DNA from: JBBPZA01 sp963728925
GTDB taxonomy: Bacteria; Actinomycetota; Thermoleophilia; Solirubrobacterales; Solirubrobacteraceae
DNA: 51,357 nucleotides
NCBI GenBank assembly: GCA_963728925.1
Contig: CAVSMB010000007.1
Span: 1-51,357 of the forward strand
Direction of reading: 5' to 3'
The notes under the pieces were generated by a model. That model was not told the origin of the DNA, did not search any database, and was given only the letters and a program-made list of their open reading frames with translations. Positions 42,306-50,570 of this stretch are shown here, piece by piece (within the stretch, counting starts at the first letter, position 1; every line of letters begins with the position of its first letter). The position numbers and the translations under genes are program-made.

Positions 42306-44516
42306 GTGCACCGCGTCACCGACTTCTGCATCGCCCACCGCCGGCTCGTCATCGCCGGCTGGGTCGCTCTGCTCGTCCTCGCCGTCGGGGCGGCCGGCTC
42401 GATAGGCAGCAACTACCAGAACGTCTTCAAGCTGCCCGGCACGGAGTCCCAGCGCGCGACCGACCTGCTCAAGGAGCGCTTCCCGCAGGCCTCGGGCGAC
42501 AGCGCGCAGATCGTCTTCCACGTCGACGAGGGCGGCCTGCGCTCGGGCCCGGCCCGCGAGCGCATCGACCAGGTCGTCTCCCGCGTGGGCGGCGTGCCCG
42601 AGGTCGCGAGCGTCCAGAGCCCGTTCGCCCCCGGAGGTGGCGCGGTCTCGCGCGACGGGCGCACGGCGTTCGCCACCGTGAACTTCACCAGGCCCTCCGA
42701 CCAGCTCGACAAGGCGAACATCCAGGCCGTGCAGGACCGCGCCAAGGGTTTCGCGGGCGACGGCCTGCAGGTCGAGCTCGGCGGCCAGCCCATCGAGATC
42801 GTCAACCAGAACGACCCGGGCAGCACCGAGCTGATCGGCGTGCTCGCGGCGTCGGTCGTGCTCGTCATGACCTTCGGGTCGCTCGTCGCCGCCGGGCTGC
42901 CGCTGCTCACCGCGCTGCTCGCCCTCGGGACCGGGCTCAGCCTCGTCGGCATCCTCTCGAAGGTCATGGACGTGGCCGACTTCGCGCCGCAGCTCGCGGC
43001 GATGATCGGCCTCGGGGTCGGGATCGACTACGCGCTGTTCATCGTCACGCGCTACCGCGAGGAGCTGGGCCAGGGCCGCGCCCACGCCGACGCCGCGCGC
43101 GTCGCCATGGGGACGGCGGGGCGCGCGGTGCTCTTCGCCGGCTGCACGGTGATCATCGCGCTCATGGGGATGCTGCTGCTGGGCATCTCCTTCCTCTACG
43201 GGCTCGCCGTCGCCGCCTCGGTCGGCGTCCTCTTCACCATGCTGGCCGCCCTCACGCTCCTGCCGGCGCTGCTCGTCGCCATCGGCCCGAAGATCGACCG
43301 CCTGTCGGTGCGCCGGCGCAGCAAGCGCGAGGCCGCCTCAACGAGCAGCGGCGCCTGGGCGCGCTGGAGCGACGCGATCGCGCGGCGCCCGTGGCCTGCG
43401 GCGATCGCGAGCTTCCTCGTGCTCCTCGTCATCGCGATCCCGTTCTTCAGCCTGAACCTCGGAAGCGCGGACGCGGGCTCCGACAAGCCCGGGACGACGA
43501 CCCGCAAGGCCTACGACCTGCTCACCGACGGCTTCGGCGCCGGCTTCAACGGCCCGTTGCTGCTCGCCGTCGAAGTGCCGAGGACCGGCGACGGCGACGC
43601 CGCGGGCCTGGCACGGCTTCGTGCGACCGTCGCCCGCCAGCCGGGCGTCGCCTCGGTCACCGCGCCCCAGCTCAACCGCCCCGGCGACGCCGCCGTCCTG
43701 CAGGCCTACCCCACCACCTCGCCGCAGTCCCAGTCGACCAAGGATCTCGTGGGGCGCCTGCGCGACTCCGCGATCCCGCCCGTCGAACGCTCGACGGGAC
43801 TGGCCGTGAGCATCGGCGGCTCGACGGCGACGTTCATCGACTTCAACCAGGTGGTGTCGTCCAAGCTGCCGCTCTTCATCGGCATCGTCGTGCTGCTCTC
43901 GGTGCTGCTGCTGATGGCCGTCTTCCGGTCCATCCTCGTGCCGATCAAGGCCGCGGTCATGAACGTGCTGAGCATCGGCGCGGCCTTCGGCGTCGTCGTC
44001 GCCGTCTTCCAGTGGGGCTGGGGGGCGTCGCTCATCGGCGTCGACTCCACGGGCCCGATCGAGTCCTTCCTCCCGGTGATGGTCTTCGCGATCGTCTTCG
44101 GTCTTTCGATGGACTACGAGGTCTTCCTGATGTCGCGCATCCACGAGGAGTGGGAGCGCAGCGGCGACGCCCAGCGCGCGGTGACCGTCGGGCTGGCCCG
44201 GACCGCGCGCGTCATCACCGCGGCCGCGACGATCATGGTGCTCGTCTTCGGCTCTTTCATCCTGCTGCCCGACCGCGTCATCAAGCTCTTCGGCCTCGGG
44301 CTCGCGTCGGCCGTGTTCATCGATGCCTTCCTCATCCGCTCGATGCTCGTGCCCGCCGTCATGCACCTGCTCGGCAGGCGCGCCTGGTGGTTCCCCCGCT
44401 GGCTGGACCGCACGATCCCCGACCTCTCGATCGACGGGCCCATCACCCGCGGGCCAGAGCTTGACGCCCAGCCCGAGCGCGGCCACGAGCCGACGCCCGA
44501 GCCGAGCCGGTCGTAG
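42306..44516 (+). CDS. MMPL-family (RND-type) transporter
   Basis: The roughly 736-residue membrane transporter has two MMPL repeats. A first helix (LVIAGWVALLVLAVGAAGSIG) is followed by a large external domain, then helices including LIGVLAASVVLVMTFGSLVAAGLPLL and the conserved GLGVGIDYALFIVTRYREEL. A second half repeats the plan with LFIGIVVLLSVLLLMAVFRS and FGLSMDYEVFLMSRIHEEW. The GxxxDY motifs carry the proton-relay aspartates. Such proteins export lipids or drugs; the substrate is unknown here. The start is uncertain: GTG 42306 is chosen from homology, but the frame is open to about 42238 (GTG AAG AAT). The C-terminus is a hydrophilic tail. Confidence 0.9.
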   Translation: MHRVTDFCIAHRRLVIAGWVALLVLAVGAAGSIGSNYQNVFKLPGTESQRATDLLKERFPQASGDSAQIVFHVDEGGLRSGPARERIDQVVSRVGGVPEVASVQSPFAPGGGAVSRDGRTAFATVNFTRPSDQLDKANIQAVQDRAKGFAGDGLQVELGGQPIEIVNQNDPGSTELIGVLAASVVLVMTFGSLVAAGLPLLTALLALGTGLSLVGILSKVMDVADFAPQLAAMIGLGVGIDYALFIVTRYREELGQGRAHADAARVAMGTAGRAVLFAGCTVIIALMGMLLLGISFLYGLAVAASVGVLFTMLAALTLLPALLVAIGPKIDRLSVRRRSKREAASTSSGAWARWSDAIARRPWPAAIASFLVLLVIAIPFFSLNLGSADAGSDKPGTTTRKAYDLLTDGFGAGFNGPLLLAVEVPRTGDGDAAGLARLRATVARQPGVASVTAPQLNRPGDAAVLQAYPTTSPQSQSTKDLVGRLRDSAIPPVERSTGLAVSIGGSTATFIDFNQVVSSKLPLFIGIVVLLSVLLLMAVFRSILVPIKAAVMNVLSIGAAFGVVVAVFQWGWGASLIGVDSTGPIESFLPVMVFAIVFGLSMDYEVFLMSRIHEEWERSGDAQRAVTVGLARTARVITAAATIMVLVFGSFILLPDRVIKLFGLGLASAVFIDAFLIRSMLVPAVMHLLGRRAWWFPRWLDRTIPDLSIDGPITRGPELDAQPERGHEPTPEPSRS

Positions 44517-44530
44517 GACCGCCGCCGCTA

Positions 44531-45418
44531 CAGCCTGATCTGCGTTCCCTGGGTTATGAGGGAGCGCTCTGGGTCCGCAGCGGGTCGCTGGTGGTCGACC
44601 CCGCCAAGCTGGCCGTCGGGCTGCGCGACGCCGCGAGGCTCGGCGTCCGCATCCACGAGCGCAGCCGCGTCGAGTCTCTGCGGCCGGCCGGCGGCGGCGT
44701 GGTGGCGCGGGCCGCGGGCGGCTCGGTCCGGGCAGCACGCGTTCTCCTCGCGACGGGCGCCTACCGAGGGCTGCACCGCCCGATCCGCCGCTACGTCGCG
44801 CCGGTCTATGACTACGTGCTCGCCACCGAGCCCCTCAGCGCGTCCCAGCGCGAGGCCGTGCACTGGCGCCGGCGCCAGGGGATCGCCGACTCCGGTAACC
44901 AGTTCCACTACTACCGGCTCACGGCCGACGACCGGATCGTGTGGGGCGGCTATGACGCCGTCTACCGGTTCGGGGGCCCGGTGGGTACGCGGCTCGACGA
45001 TCACGACCCGAGCTTCGCGCGGCTCGCCCAGCACTTCTTCACGACCTTCCCCCAGCTCGAGGGGGTGCGATTCAGCCACCGCTGGGGCGGCCCCATCGAC
45101 ACCTACAGCCGCTTCTCGGCCTTCTTCGGCACCGCCCACCACGGGCGACTCGCCTACGTCGCCGGCTACACCGGCCTCGGAATCGGGGCGGCACGGTTCG
45201 GGGCGCAGACGGCGCTCGACCTCCTCGACGGCCGGGCCACGGCGGCGACCGGGCTGGAGATGGTCCGCCGCCGGCCGCTCCCCTTCCCGCCCGAGCCGCT
45301 GCGCTCCGCGGTCATCCAGCTCACCCGCAACCGCCTCGGTGCGGCCGACCGTCACGAGGGCCGGCGCGGGCTGTGGCTGCGGACTCTCGACCGCCTCGGG
45401 CTCGGGTTCGACAGCTGA
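44531..45418 (+). pseudogene. FAD-dependent oxidoreductase (DAO family), N-terminally truncated
   Basis: The frame matches the C-terminal two-thirds of DAO/gamma-glutamylputrescine-oxidase-like enzymes: LVVDPAKLAVGLRDAARLGVRIHE, ARVLLATGAYRGLHRPI, VYDYVLATEPLS, RFSHRWGGPIDTYSRFSAFFG and YVAGYTGLGIGAARFGAQTALDLL. The N-terminal ~150-180 residues with the FAD-binding GxGxxG Rossmann fold are absent; the homology starts at about 44531, only 15 bp after the MMPL stop, with no suitable start codon until GTG 44591. A protein from 44591 could not bind FAD normally, so this is called a remnant. Its 3' end overlaps the convergent glycosyltransferase tail by 98 bp. Confidence 0.8.
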
Positions 45419-47033
45419 GGAGCGGCGGGCGCTCCTCGACCGCCACCTGCCGGACGTCGCTCACCGGGCCGCCGGGCAGGACGTAGGGCCCGGGTGCCAG
45501 GGCCTCGGCGGCGTCGGGGCCGACCAGGCGGCGGGTGGCCGCGACCAGCACCGCGTAGGCCGTGAGGGAAGGCTCGTCCGGCGGGTGCGGTCGGCGCCGG
45601 GCGCCGAGGTCGGCCTGCGCGAGCGCGTCGACCCCGGCGAGCTCCGCCGCGTCGAGCAGCATGGCGATCTCCACCCCGTCGCCGACCGGGAAGGCCAGGC
45701 GCTCGAGCAGCGCGCGACGGGCGGCGACCTCGCCGGCCAGCGGCTGGGAGAACCCGGCGAGCTCGGGACGGTGCAGGTTGAGGAGCGGACGGGCCAACAT
45801 CTCGGTGACGCCGCCGGGGGCGTGGGCGGACCGCTCGCCGTCGCCCGATCGCCCGACGCCCTTGACCAACTCGAGTCCGGGGTCGGCGAAGAGCGGCGCG
45901 AGCAGGCCCGCGAGCAGGCGCTCGTGCGCGTCGGCGGTGTCAGCGTCCACGAAGGCGACGATCTCGCCGGTCGTCGCGCCCAGCGCGCGCCACATCGCGT
46001 CGCCCCTGCCCCGGCACGGGCCGAGCTCGGGCAGCAACTCGTCCTGGTTTACGGCATCGGCGCCCGCAGCCCCGGCCGCGGCCACGGTGCCGTCGGCGGA
46101 GCCGCCGTCGACGACGAGGACCTCGTCGACCGCGCCGGCGCGCCGGAAGCGCTCGAGAAGCTGGACCACGCCGCCCACCGTCGCCGCGCTCTGGCGCGCG
46201 AGCACCACGACGCTGACCGGGGCCGTACGTCGCTCGGCGAGCGCTGCGGGCCCGAGGTCGCACATGGGCAGGTCGCGTCGCAGACGCCAGCCCTCCAGGG
46301 CGAGGTCGCGCGCCAGGCCGCGGAAGGCGCGGCCGTCCGCGCGCGCGGAGGTGGCGACCCGCGCGGCGGTCGTCCGCACGATCGGCACGCCGGCGCGCAC
46401 CAGCGCGCGCTCGAAGGCCTCGTCCTCCAGCGCAGCCCGCGGCTCCAGGCCGCCGGCCAGCTGGTATGCCTCGGCGGTGACGGCGATCGAGGCGCCGCTG
46501 AAGTGCGGATGCTCCGCCTCGGGCTCGTGGCCGACCAGCGCTGCAAGCCGTGCGGCTCGTCCCGCGTCGCGGCGGAGCGCGAGGTCCTCGTCGGCCGCGG
46601 TGAGCACGATGTCGCCGCCGATAGCGCGCGCGCCGCCGGCCGCCGCGCGCAGCTTGGCGGCCAGCCAGCCGGGCTCCACGGCGCTGTCGGCGTCGGTGGT
46701 GACGACGAGGGCACCCGGCCGGCCGAGCCCGAGCAGGCGCTCGCAGGCGATGTCCATCCCCAGGCGGCGCGCGCGCCCGACGCCTGCCGCGGGCTCGTCG
46801 ATCACGTGCAGGCGCAGCGCCGGATGGCGGGCACCCGCCTGCGCCGCGCGAGCCGCGGTCGCGTCGGTGCATCCGTCGAGGACGAGCAGCACCTCGTAGG
46901 CGGACGGCTCGACGTCGCACTGGCCCGCCAGCGCCTCCAGACAGGCGCCGACGAGCGCCTCCTCGTCGCGGGCGGGCACGACGATCGAGGCCCGCAGCGC
47001 CGCGTCGGGCGGCGGCAGCATCGCGGCGCTCAC
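45321..47033 (-). CDS. Two-domain glycosyltransferase: GT2 fused to glucosyl-3-phosphoglycerate synthase-like domain
   Basis: The 570-residue protein starts at GTG 47033, which overlaps the preceding stop. Residues about 10-245 form a GT2 domain: ASIVVPARDEEALVGACLEAL, VLLVLDGCTDATAA, VVTTDADSAVEPGWLAAKL. Residues about 285-520 form a second GT-A domain matching GpgS: SVVVLARQSAATVGGVVQLLE, DEVLVVDGGSADGTVA, LPELGPCRGRGDAMWRALGATTGEIVAFVDADT, LELVKGVGR, VTEMLARPLLNLHRPELAGFSQPLAGE and GVEIAMLLDAAELAGVDALAQADLG. GpgS makes glucosyl-3-phosphoglycerate from NDP-glucose. The last ~40 residues are low-complexity and run into the convergent remnant, so the original stop may have been lost. Confidence 0.85.
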   Translation of the reverse strand: MSAAMLPPPDAALRASIVVPARDEEALVGACLEALAGQCDVEPSAYEVLLVLDGCTDATAARAAQAGARHPALRLHVIDEPAAGVGRARRLGMDIACERLLGLGRPGALVVTTDADSAVEPGWLAAKLRAAAGGARAIGGDIVLTAADEDLALRRDAGRAARLAALVGHEPEAEHPHFSGASIAVTAEAYQLAGGLEPRAALEDEAFERALVRAGVPIVRTTAARVATSARADGRAFRGLARDLALEGWRLRRDLPMCDLGPAALAERRTAPVSVVVLARQSAATVGGVVQLLERFRRAGAVDEVLVVDGGSADGTVAAAGAAGADAVNQDELLPELGPCRGRGDAMWRALGATTGEIVAFVDADTADAHERLLAGLLAPLFADPGLELVKGVGRSGDGERSAHAPGGVTEMLARPLLNLHRPELAGFSQPLAGEVAARRALLERLAFPVGDGVEIAMLLDAAELAGVDALAQADLGARRRPHPPDEPSLTAYAVLVAATRRLVGPDAAEALAPGPYVLPGGPVSDVRQVAVEERPPLLSCRTRARGGRESAATARAGPRDGRPHRGGCG

Positions 47034-47740
47034 CACTCCCCCGCTTCCAGCCGTTCCACACCGCGCTCGTAGGCGTCGTCGTCGCCCGAGGCGAGCACGC
47101 CGACCGTGCGCCCGTCGCGCTGCAGGCGAACGACGAAGCGGTCGCCCTCGTCGGCCTCGACGACGTCCTCGTCCCATCCGTCCCCCCACGCGGCGAGCTT
47201 GAGCGTGTGCCCGCCGATCGTCGACCAGAAGCCGGGCGCCGTTCGCCACGTCGCGTCCTCGCCGGCGGCCACGCGCCCGGCGATCTCGCCCTGCGCGAGC
47301 GCGTCGCCCCAGTGCTCGACGTGCAGCCGCCGGCCGGCAACCGCGTGCTCGGCGGCGGCGACGTCGCCGGCCACGAGCACGGCGTGGTCCGAACTGCGCA
47401 GCGCAGGGTCGGCGGCCACGGCGCCGTCGTCGAGCGCGAGCCCCGCCGCCTGCGCGAGCTCGGCGGCCGGGCGCACGCCGGTGGCGAGGACGACCGCGTC
47501 GGCGTCCAGCGTCGGGCCGTCCTCGATCTCGACGCGGTCGGCGAACCACGCCTCCTCCTCGAGGAACAGCTCCTCGACGTCGGTTTCCCCGCGCGCCAAG
47601 TCCTTGGTGATCGGTGGGCGCTGATAGGGGTGGTGGGGCTCGGCGGTCACCAGCTCGACGTCGCCCTCGCCGCCGGCGTCGCGGTACGCGCGCGCGGCGG
47701 AGAGGCCGGCCGGGCCGCCGCCGACGATCACGAGCGTCAC
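47030..47740 (-). CDS. FAD/NAD(P)-dependent oxidoreductase with an internal deletion
   Basis: The 236-residue frame begins VTLVIVGGGPAGLSAARAYRDAGG (FAD Rossmann), then EPHHPYQRPPITKDLARGETDVEELFLEEEAWFADR. It jumps at about residue 75 straight to VEIEDGPTLDADAVVLATGVRPAAELAQAAGL, the segment after the NAD(P)-binding domain. SDHAVLVAGDVAAAEHAVAG, LHVEHWGDALAQGEIAG and APGFWSTIGGHTLKLAAWGDG follow. Intact relatives have about 390 residues, so some 150 residues including the NAD(P) GxGxxG site are missing without breaking the frame. The protein could still be made but electron transfer from NAD(P)H is doubtful. GTG 47740 and the TGA stop both overlap neighbours. Confidence 0.82.
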   Translation of the reverse strand: MTLVIVGGGPAGLSAARAYRDAGGEGDVELVTAEPHHPYQRPPITKDLARGETDVEELFLEEEAWFADRVEIEDGPTLDADAVVLATGVRPAAELAQAAGLALDDGAVAADPALRSSDHAVLVAGDVAAAEHAVAGRRLHVEHWGDALAQGEIAGRVAAGEDATWRTAPGFWSTIGGHTLKLAAWGDGWDEDVVEADEGDRFVVRLQRDGRTVGVLASGDDDAYERGVERLEAGEW

Positions 47741-48327
47741 GCCGCGCGCTCCAGCGCGTCGAGGCGGTAGTCCTCGTGCGCGTATCCCGCAACGGGCACG
47801 AGACCCTGCGCGGCGTGGAGCATCGCGTGGACCTCGTCGCCGCGGAGCGGATAGGTGTCCGTCGACGGGCGCCAGTGCACGGCGAGCAGCAGGCCTCCGG
47901 GGCGCAGGCGGGCCACGAGCCCCGGCAGCACGTCGTCGCGCAACGTCGCGCGGTCGAAGTAGTAGAGGACCTCCGAGGCGACGACGAGGTCGAAGGATCC
48001 GCTCGGCCACTGCTCGGGGAGCGAGGCGTGCAGGACCTGCACTCCTGTCCGACCGGCCAGTCTGGTTCGTGCCGCGTCGACGGCCGCCTGGGCGACATCG
48101 ACGGCCACGAGCTCGTCGCAGCGGTCGGCCAGGTGCTCGCTGAGCACCCCGATCGAGCAGCCGACCTCCAGGCCCCGAGCGAAGCGGCGATCGCCGAGGG
48201 CGGCGACCGTGTCGTGGTACTTCGCGCGCTCGTACCCGCTCGTCGCGAAGTCCCAGGGATCGGGATCGGCGGCGTAGAGCTCGTCGAAGTAGGCGCCACG
48301 CAGGCGCGGGCGGTCCGCCACGGTCAC
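47737..48327 (-). CDS. NodS-like class I SAM-dependent methyltransferase
   Basis: The 196-residue methyltransferase has RGAYFDELYAADPDPWDFATSGYERAKYHDTVAAL at the N-terminus, diagnostic for the NodS/nodulation-protein-S-like group. The SAM site follows in LEVGCSIGVLSEHLADRC, VDVAQAAVDAAR and FDLVVASEVLYYF. NodS methylates the amine of a de-N-acetylated glucosamine. A similar N-methylation of an amino sugar is plausible here given the deacetylase in the same run, but that is inference. GTG 48327 is the likely start, and its stop overlaps the oxidoreductase GTG. Confidence 0.88.
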   Translation of the reverse strand: MTVADRPRLRGAYFDELYAADPDPWDFATSGYERAKYHDTVAALGDRRFARGLEVGCSIGVLSEHLADRCDELVAVDVAQAAVDAARTRLAGRTGVQVLHASLPEQWPSGSFDLVVASEVLYYFDRATLRDDVLPGLVARLRPGGLLLAVHWRPSTDTYPLRGDEVHAMLHAAQGLVPVAGYAHEDYRLDALERAA

Positions 48328-48370
48328 CCCGCGGCCTCATGGCCGGCGCGCGCCAGAAGCGGGTCCACAG

Positions 48371-49414
48371 TCACTCCGCAGCCTCCCGGCCGGCGCGCGC
48401 CACGAGCGGGTCGAGGCGGCGCTGGAGGAGGAAGACGCGCAGGTCGCGCGCGGCGCGGTCGAGGTCTGAGCCGGTTGCGAGCGGCCGTGCTCCCACGCCC
48501 CGCTCGGCCTCGTCGACGAGCATGCGCGCGGCCCCGGCGACCGCGTCGCGGGCGTGGACCGACAGCGTGAGCAGCGACGCCATCGGATCGGCGTCGGCCC
48601 GCGCGGCGGCGTCATGCAGCCAGCGATCGATCGTCCCGCGCTGGGTCGCGATGCGGCCGAGCGCGAGCGCGGCGAGGTCGTCGCCGTCCCGCGCGCGTGG
48701 GGCGAGCGCTGTGCGGACGGCGTCGGCCACCGCGTCGGCGAGCCCCGCCCAGGTGTGCGTCGTGCGCAGCGCGTCGCGACCGAAGTAGGGCTCTTTTCCG
48801 AGCTCGCCGGGACCGCCGAGGACGGTCGCCTCGACGCCGTCGAAGCGCACGAGATGGCTCTCGGACGAGCGCATCCCCATGGCCCGGAACCACGTGCGGT
48901 CGACCTCGACGCCGGGCTGGCGCAGGTCGACGTGCACGAGCATGCGGCCGTCGTCGGCGCTGGCGACGACGAGCGCGCCATCCAGGCCGCCTGCGCCCGA
49001 GCAGAAGGTCTTGCCTCCGTGAAGCCGTCGACGCTCCCCGGAGCCGTTCAGCCGCGCCGGCTCGCCCTCGCCCGGTGCGGGATCCGCTCCCCACACGCCC
49101 AGCAGCGCCCCGTCGTCGGCGATCGCGCGGTCGAGCTCTGCCCGCAGGAACCCGGGGGCCGCGACGCGGATGCGCTCCACCGCGTTGAGGTGCCCGTCGA
49201 AGATCCGCCCCACCGATCCGTCGGCGGCGGCCACTCGCCGCACGAGCGCCCACTCGGCGGCGATCGTCTCGGGTGGCACCGTCGCTCGCGCCGCGACGAG
49301 GGCGGCGAGGGCGTCGGACGGGAAGGTGGGCGCGCGATCGCGCCGGGCGGCCCCGGCCGCGACGAGGGCCAGCGCGTCCTCGAGCGTCATCAGCCGCGCG
49401 TCGGCCGCAGTCAC
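48371..49414 (-). CDS. Acyl-CoA dehydrogenase-like flavoprotein
   Basis: The roughly 347-residue protein resembles acyl-CoA dehydrogenases in the mid and C-terminal helical domains: RRLHGGKTFCSGAGGLDGALVVA, FRAMGMRSSESHLVRFDGVEATVLGG, LGRIATQRGTIDRWLHDAA and HARDAVAGAARMLVDEAERGVGARPL. The usual catalytic glutamate position is not obvious, so it may be a non-canonical member acting on a carrier-bound or sugar-linked substrate. GTG 49414 overlaps the stop of the deacetylase gene (GTGA), favouring it over upstream starts. Similar proteins occur in clusters with NodS-like methyltransferases and GT2 enzymes. Confidence 0.78.
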   Translation of the reverse strand: MTAADARLMTLEDALALVAAGAARRDRAPTFPSDALAALVAARATVPPETIAAEWALVRRVAAADGSVGRIFDGHLNAVERIRVAAPGFLRAELDRAIADDGALLGVWGADPAPGEGEPARLNGSGERRRLHGGKTFCSGAGGLDGALVVASADDGRMLVHVDLRQPGVEVDRTWFRAMGMRSSESHLVRFDGVEATVLGGPGELGKEPYFGRDALRTTHTWAGLADAVADAVRTALAPRARDGDDLAALALGRIATQRGTIDRWLHDAAARADADPMASLLTLSVHARDAVAGAARMLVDEAERGVGARPLATGSDLDRAARDLRVFLLQRRLDPLVARAGREAAE

Positions 49415-50004
49415 GGGCACGAGCCGAGGGTAGACGGCGCCCCGACCCCGGCAAGGCCGAGCGCGCGCAGGCGCTCCCCGAGCAGCCCCACGAGCGCGAC
49501 CGTCTCGGCGCACCCGTCGCGGCGCGCGCCGGGCCCGAGGGCGTCGTGGAGGAGGACGACGGCGCCGGGTCGCAGTCCAGGCTCGAGCGCCGCGAGCATG
49601 GCTGATGCCTCATCGCCCCGCCAGTCATGGGTGTCGAGGTCCCACCCGGCGACGTCCAGGCCGTGCCGGGCGGCCGTCGCGTAGCTCGCGCACGTCGTCT
49701 TACCCCACGGCGTCCGCCACCGTGTCGGCCGCACTCCCAGCCGTTGGAGCGTTCGCAGCGCGGCGTCCGCATCGGCCTCGACCCCCTCCGCGTCCAGGTC
49801 GGTGTGGCAGACGTGGGCGTGGCAGTGCAGCTCGACCGCGTGGCCGCCGGCTCGGACCCGGCGCACGAGCTCGGGGTGCCGCGCCGCCTTCGGCGCGATG
49901 ACGTAGAAGGTCGCCTCCAGGCCGGCGTCCGCCAAGGCATCGAGCACGGCCGGCGTCCACCGCGGATCCGGCCCGTCGTCGAAGGTCAGCTGCACAGCGG
50001 CCAC
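49411..50004 (-). CDS. Polysaccharide deacetylase (NodB/CE4 fold)
   Basis: The 197-residue CE4 esterase starts VAAVQLTFDDGPDPRWTPAVLDALAD. The TFDDGPD motif supplies the catalytic base and first metal ligand. The usual HSxxHP metal motif appears as HCHAHVCHTDL, a modified form, and RTPWGKT corresponds to the RxPxG motif 3. GWDLDTHDWRG and VVLLHDAL complete the active site. It would remove N- or O-acetyl groups from a sugar. No signal peptide is seen, which favours a cytosolic precursor over wall glycan. It is the first gene of the five-gene overlapping run down to 45321. Confidence 0.88.
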   Translation of the reverse strand: MAAVQLTFDDGPDPRWTPAVLDALADAGLEATFYVIAPKAARHPELVRRVRAGGHAVELHCHAHVCHTDLDAEGVEADADAALRTLQRLGVRPTRWRTPWGKTTCASYATAARHGLDVAGWDLDTHDWRGDEASAMLAALEPGLRPGAVVLLHDALGPGARRDGCAETVALVGLLGERLRALGLAGVGAPSTLGSCP

Positions 50005-50184
50005 GAGCGGATGATTGCCCAGCCTGCGCTCCGCGCAACCGTCAGCTCGCGCGGGCGGGCGCCAGGCCCACGGCACGGTTCCCTCTGGCGATCGCCGCCC
50101 CGACGCCCGGCGCGACGCCAAGGCGGCCCGGTACCGCCCAGGCCGAGTGCCCGCCGCCACCATCGCGCAGGGACCGCGCCCGAC

Positions 50185-50190
50185 TAGAAT
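50185..50190 (+). promoter_or_regulatory. Putative -10 element of the tRNA-Met gene
   Basis: TAGAAT lies 11 nt before the first base of the tRNA, a good match to TATAAT in position and sequence. No convincing -35 hexamer is seen. The rest of 50005-50184 shows no gene. Confidence 0.4.
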
Positions 50191-50201
50191 CCGCCGTCCC
50201 C

Positions 50202-50275
50202 GCCGGAGTAGCTCAGTCGGTTAGAGCAGCGGAATCATAATCCGCGTGTCGGGGGTTCGAGTCCCTCCTCCGGCA
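50202..50275 (+). tRNA. tRNA-Met (CAT), elongator type
   Basis: This is a 74-nt cloverleaf. The acceptor GCCGGAG pairs with CTCCGGC and the discriminator is A. The D arm is GCTC...GAGC, the anticodon stem GCGGA/TCCGC encloses loop ATCATAA with anticodon CAT, and the T arm is GGGGG-TTCGAGT-CCCTC. CCA is not encoded. The sequence resembles actinobacterial elongator tRNA-Met rather than initiator (no run of three G-C pairs typical of the initiator anticodon stem). A tRNA-Ile2 with modified C34 cannot be fully excluded. Confidence 0.95.
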
Positions 50276-50463
50276 TGGAAAGTGGTTGCAAGTGGGCGGG
50301 TTTTGCTCCTCGGCGTTGCGAGCTCCCAGAGCGAGCCACTTGTCGCATCCCATGCCTGGCGAGGCAGTCGAGTTGACACTTCTGACCCCCCCATGACCCC
50401 CGGACGGAGACGCGGCGCCCCGGAACCCTGCAGCCGCGGGCGTTACGCGGGAAGGGACACGCG

Positions 50464-50503
50464 GAATTGTTATCCGCGTGCCGGGGGGTCCCGTCCCCTC
50501 AGC
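50464..50503 (+). pseudogene. tRNA-like 3' half (degenerate)
   Basis: The same 5-bp anticodon stem GCGGA/TCCGC recurs here with loop ATTGTTA, followed by GTGCC and a degraded T arm. It matches the corresponding part of the tRNA-Met 200 bp upstream at roughly three of four positions. Acceptor and D arms are absent. It could be a decayed tRNA or a trace of an integration site. In the rest of 50276-50570 I see no gene. Confidence 0.45.
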
Positions 50504-50570
50504 CACCCTGTGGTTGGTTGCTTGCGAGCTGGCAAGCCGGCTCCTGCGATTCGCGAATCCGGAAGCGGGA

